A DNA stretch of 7,346 nucleotides, taken from Geodermatophilaceae bacterium (GTDB lineage: Bacteria > Actinomycetota > Actinomycetes > Mycobacteriales > Geodermatophilaceae). Below, piece after piece: positions 6,010 through 7,346 of this stretch. Position numbers and translations under genes: made by a program. The notes beneath the pieces are model-generated. The model saw only the letters and a program-made list of their open reading frames with translations. It did not search any database and was not told the origin of the DNA. Positions within the stretch are counted from its first letter, which is position 1. Each line of letters opens with the position of its first letter. The stretch lies in NCBI GenBank assembly GCA_013814015.1, contig JACCQS010000266.1:1-7346 (forward strand), in the 5' to 3' direction.

Positions 6010-6033
6010 CACAATCGGGGAGTGGCGGACAAT
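6006..6033 (+). promoter_or_regulatory. Candidate promoter of the SnoaL-like gene
   Basis: TTGGCA (6006-6011), five of six matches to TTGACA, is separated by 16 bases from GACAAT (6028-6033), four of six matches to TATAAT. The element overlaps the palindrome at 5997-6009. It would give a leader of roughly 95 bases before the GTG at 6137. Confidence 0.45.
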
Positions 6034-6136
6034 CCGGGCGGCCCCGGCAGGTCGGTCATCTGACTTCTGCTGCCTTCCCCAGTGCGGCATCATTTCGGCC
6101 TGACGGAGACGGCACAGATGCATGGAGGTGGGCGGG

Positions 6137-6586
6137 GTGAGTGAACTCGACGACTTCCTTGCTTCGACGATCTCGCGCCAGGTGGCGGCGGAGACAGCGA
6201 TCCACAACGGGAACGCCGCACCACGAACCGCGATGTGGTCGCCGAAAGATCCGGTGACGCTGTTCGGGGCGGAGCGGACGAACACCGGATGGGACGCCGT
6301 CAAGGACACATTCAGCTGGCTGGCGTCGCGCTTCTCCGACTGCACGTCGTATGACTTGGAGCTTGTCGCCGCCGGGGCCAGCGGCGACCTCGCGTACACG
6401 GTCGGGTACGAGCACACCACGGCAACCGTGGCCGGGGCCGTGCACTCCTACACGCTGCGGGTGACGCACGTCTATCGCCGCGAGGATGGCGAGTGGAAGA
6501 TCGTCCACCGGCATGGGGACCGAGTCCCGCAGGACCAGGGCTCCCCGGCCGAGGGTCGGGATGAGCACAGTCTAGGCCGTGGATAA
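6137..6586 (+). CDS. SnoaL/NTF2-like small protein
   Basis: A 149-residue protein of the nuclear transport factor 2 / SnoaL-like fold (DUF4440-type relatives), a small cone-shaped alpha+beta barrel used by enzymes such as ketosteroid isomerases and by many proteins of unknown role. The pattern is typical. An N-terminal helical part is followed by W-S-P-K-D-P-V-T-L-F-G (34-44) and W-x2-V (52-55). After these come YTLRVTHVYRREDGEWKIVH (105-124), the usual final strands, and an uncharged-to-acidic tail. No signal peptide or membrane segment is seen. I prefer GTG at 6137 over the upstream ATG at 6122 because GGAGG (6124-6128) sits eight bases before the GTG and would be inside the longer version. 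It is divergent from furA and convergent with pgm, so stands alone. Substrate or function cannot be assigned. Confidence 0.85.
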   Translation: MSELDDFLASTISRQVAAETAIHNGNAAPRTAMWSPKDPVTLFGAERTNTGWDAVKDTFSWLASRFSDCTSYDLELVAAGASGDLAYTVGYEHTTATVAGAVHSYTLRVTHVYRREDGEWKIVHRHGDRVPQDQGSPAEGRDEHSLGRG

Positions 6587-6587
6587 C

Positions 6588-6654
6588 GCCGGTTCGCCAC
6601 ACAACCGGCCCTTTCGAGCTCCGAAAGCCGCCGTTGTGCAGCGAACGGCGCTTT
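6588..6654. terminator. Three tandem hairpins, alternatively one large inverted repeat
   Basis: Between the convergent SnoaL-like and pgm genes lie GCCGGTT/AACCGGC (6588-6594 with 6603-6609), CTTTCG/CGAAAG (6611-6616 with 6622-6627), and CGCCGTT/AACGGCG (6629-6635 with 6644-6650). The third extends with one bulge to AAAG/CTTT (6624-6627 with 6651-6654). The third hairpin is nearly the reverse complement of the first, so the whole block can also close around the central AGCTC as one long imperfect stem. Placement two bases after one stop codon and about ten from the other fits a bidirectional terminator. Confidence 0.65.
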
Positions 6655-6664
6655 GGGTCCGTGG

Positions 6665-7346
<682 letters not shown>

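Noticed and set aside
6122..6136. Upstream ATG as the start of the SnoaL-like gene
   Set aside because: GGAGG at 6124-6128 lies within this extension and is ideally spaced for the GTG at 6137; no ribosome binding site serves the ATG.

Overview
This is a high-GC window with strong G/C preference at third codon positions and gene families typical of Actinomycetota. Examples are a furA-like regulator fused by overlap to a catalase, an ALDH7-type dehydrogenase, and a DEAD-box helicase with a basic Gly/Arg/Ser tail. The frequent CGTAC-type words would fit Propionibacteriales or relatives, but genus cannot be decided from this sequence. Nothing here looks like a phage, transposon, CRISPR array or tRNA/rRNA locus. 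It reads as ordinary chromosomal core and housekeeping DNA.

Layout, left to right. Positions 1-207 hold no secure gene; a weak minus-strand reading frame leaves the left edge. At 208-269 lies a long imperfect palindrome, immediately followed (295-1845, +) by an aldehyde dehydrogenase of the ALDH7 / L-piperidine-6-carboxylate dehydrogenase type, which acts in lysine catabolism. A 300-base gap with several small hairpins leads to a DEAD-box RNA helicase (2145-3680, +) that starts with TTG; its Shine-Dalgarno sequence sits inside a small hairpin. A terminator-rich gap (3681-3884) separates it from the convergent catalase gene.

The minus-strand pair furA-like regulator (5905-5414) and monofunctional heme catalase (5417-3885) overlap by four bases (ATGA). 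They almost certainly form an operon for peroxide defence, with the metal-dependent repressor transcribed first and the enzyme second. Its promoter region is divergent from a small SnoaL/NTF2-like gene (6137-6586, +). That gene has its own promoter-like sequence overlapping a 13-bp TetR-type palindrome.

Finally, three tandem hairpins that can also fold into one large inverted repeat (6588-6654) separate the SnoaL-like gene from the 3' part of phosphoglucomutase (6665 to beyond the right edge, -).

No clearly new multi-gene system is visible. The observations most worth checking are non-coding: the palindrome before the dehydrogenase, the hidden ribosome binding site of the helicase, the possible leaderless furA promoter, the TetR-type operator without a local regulator, and the double-mode inverted repeat before pgm.
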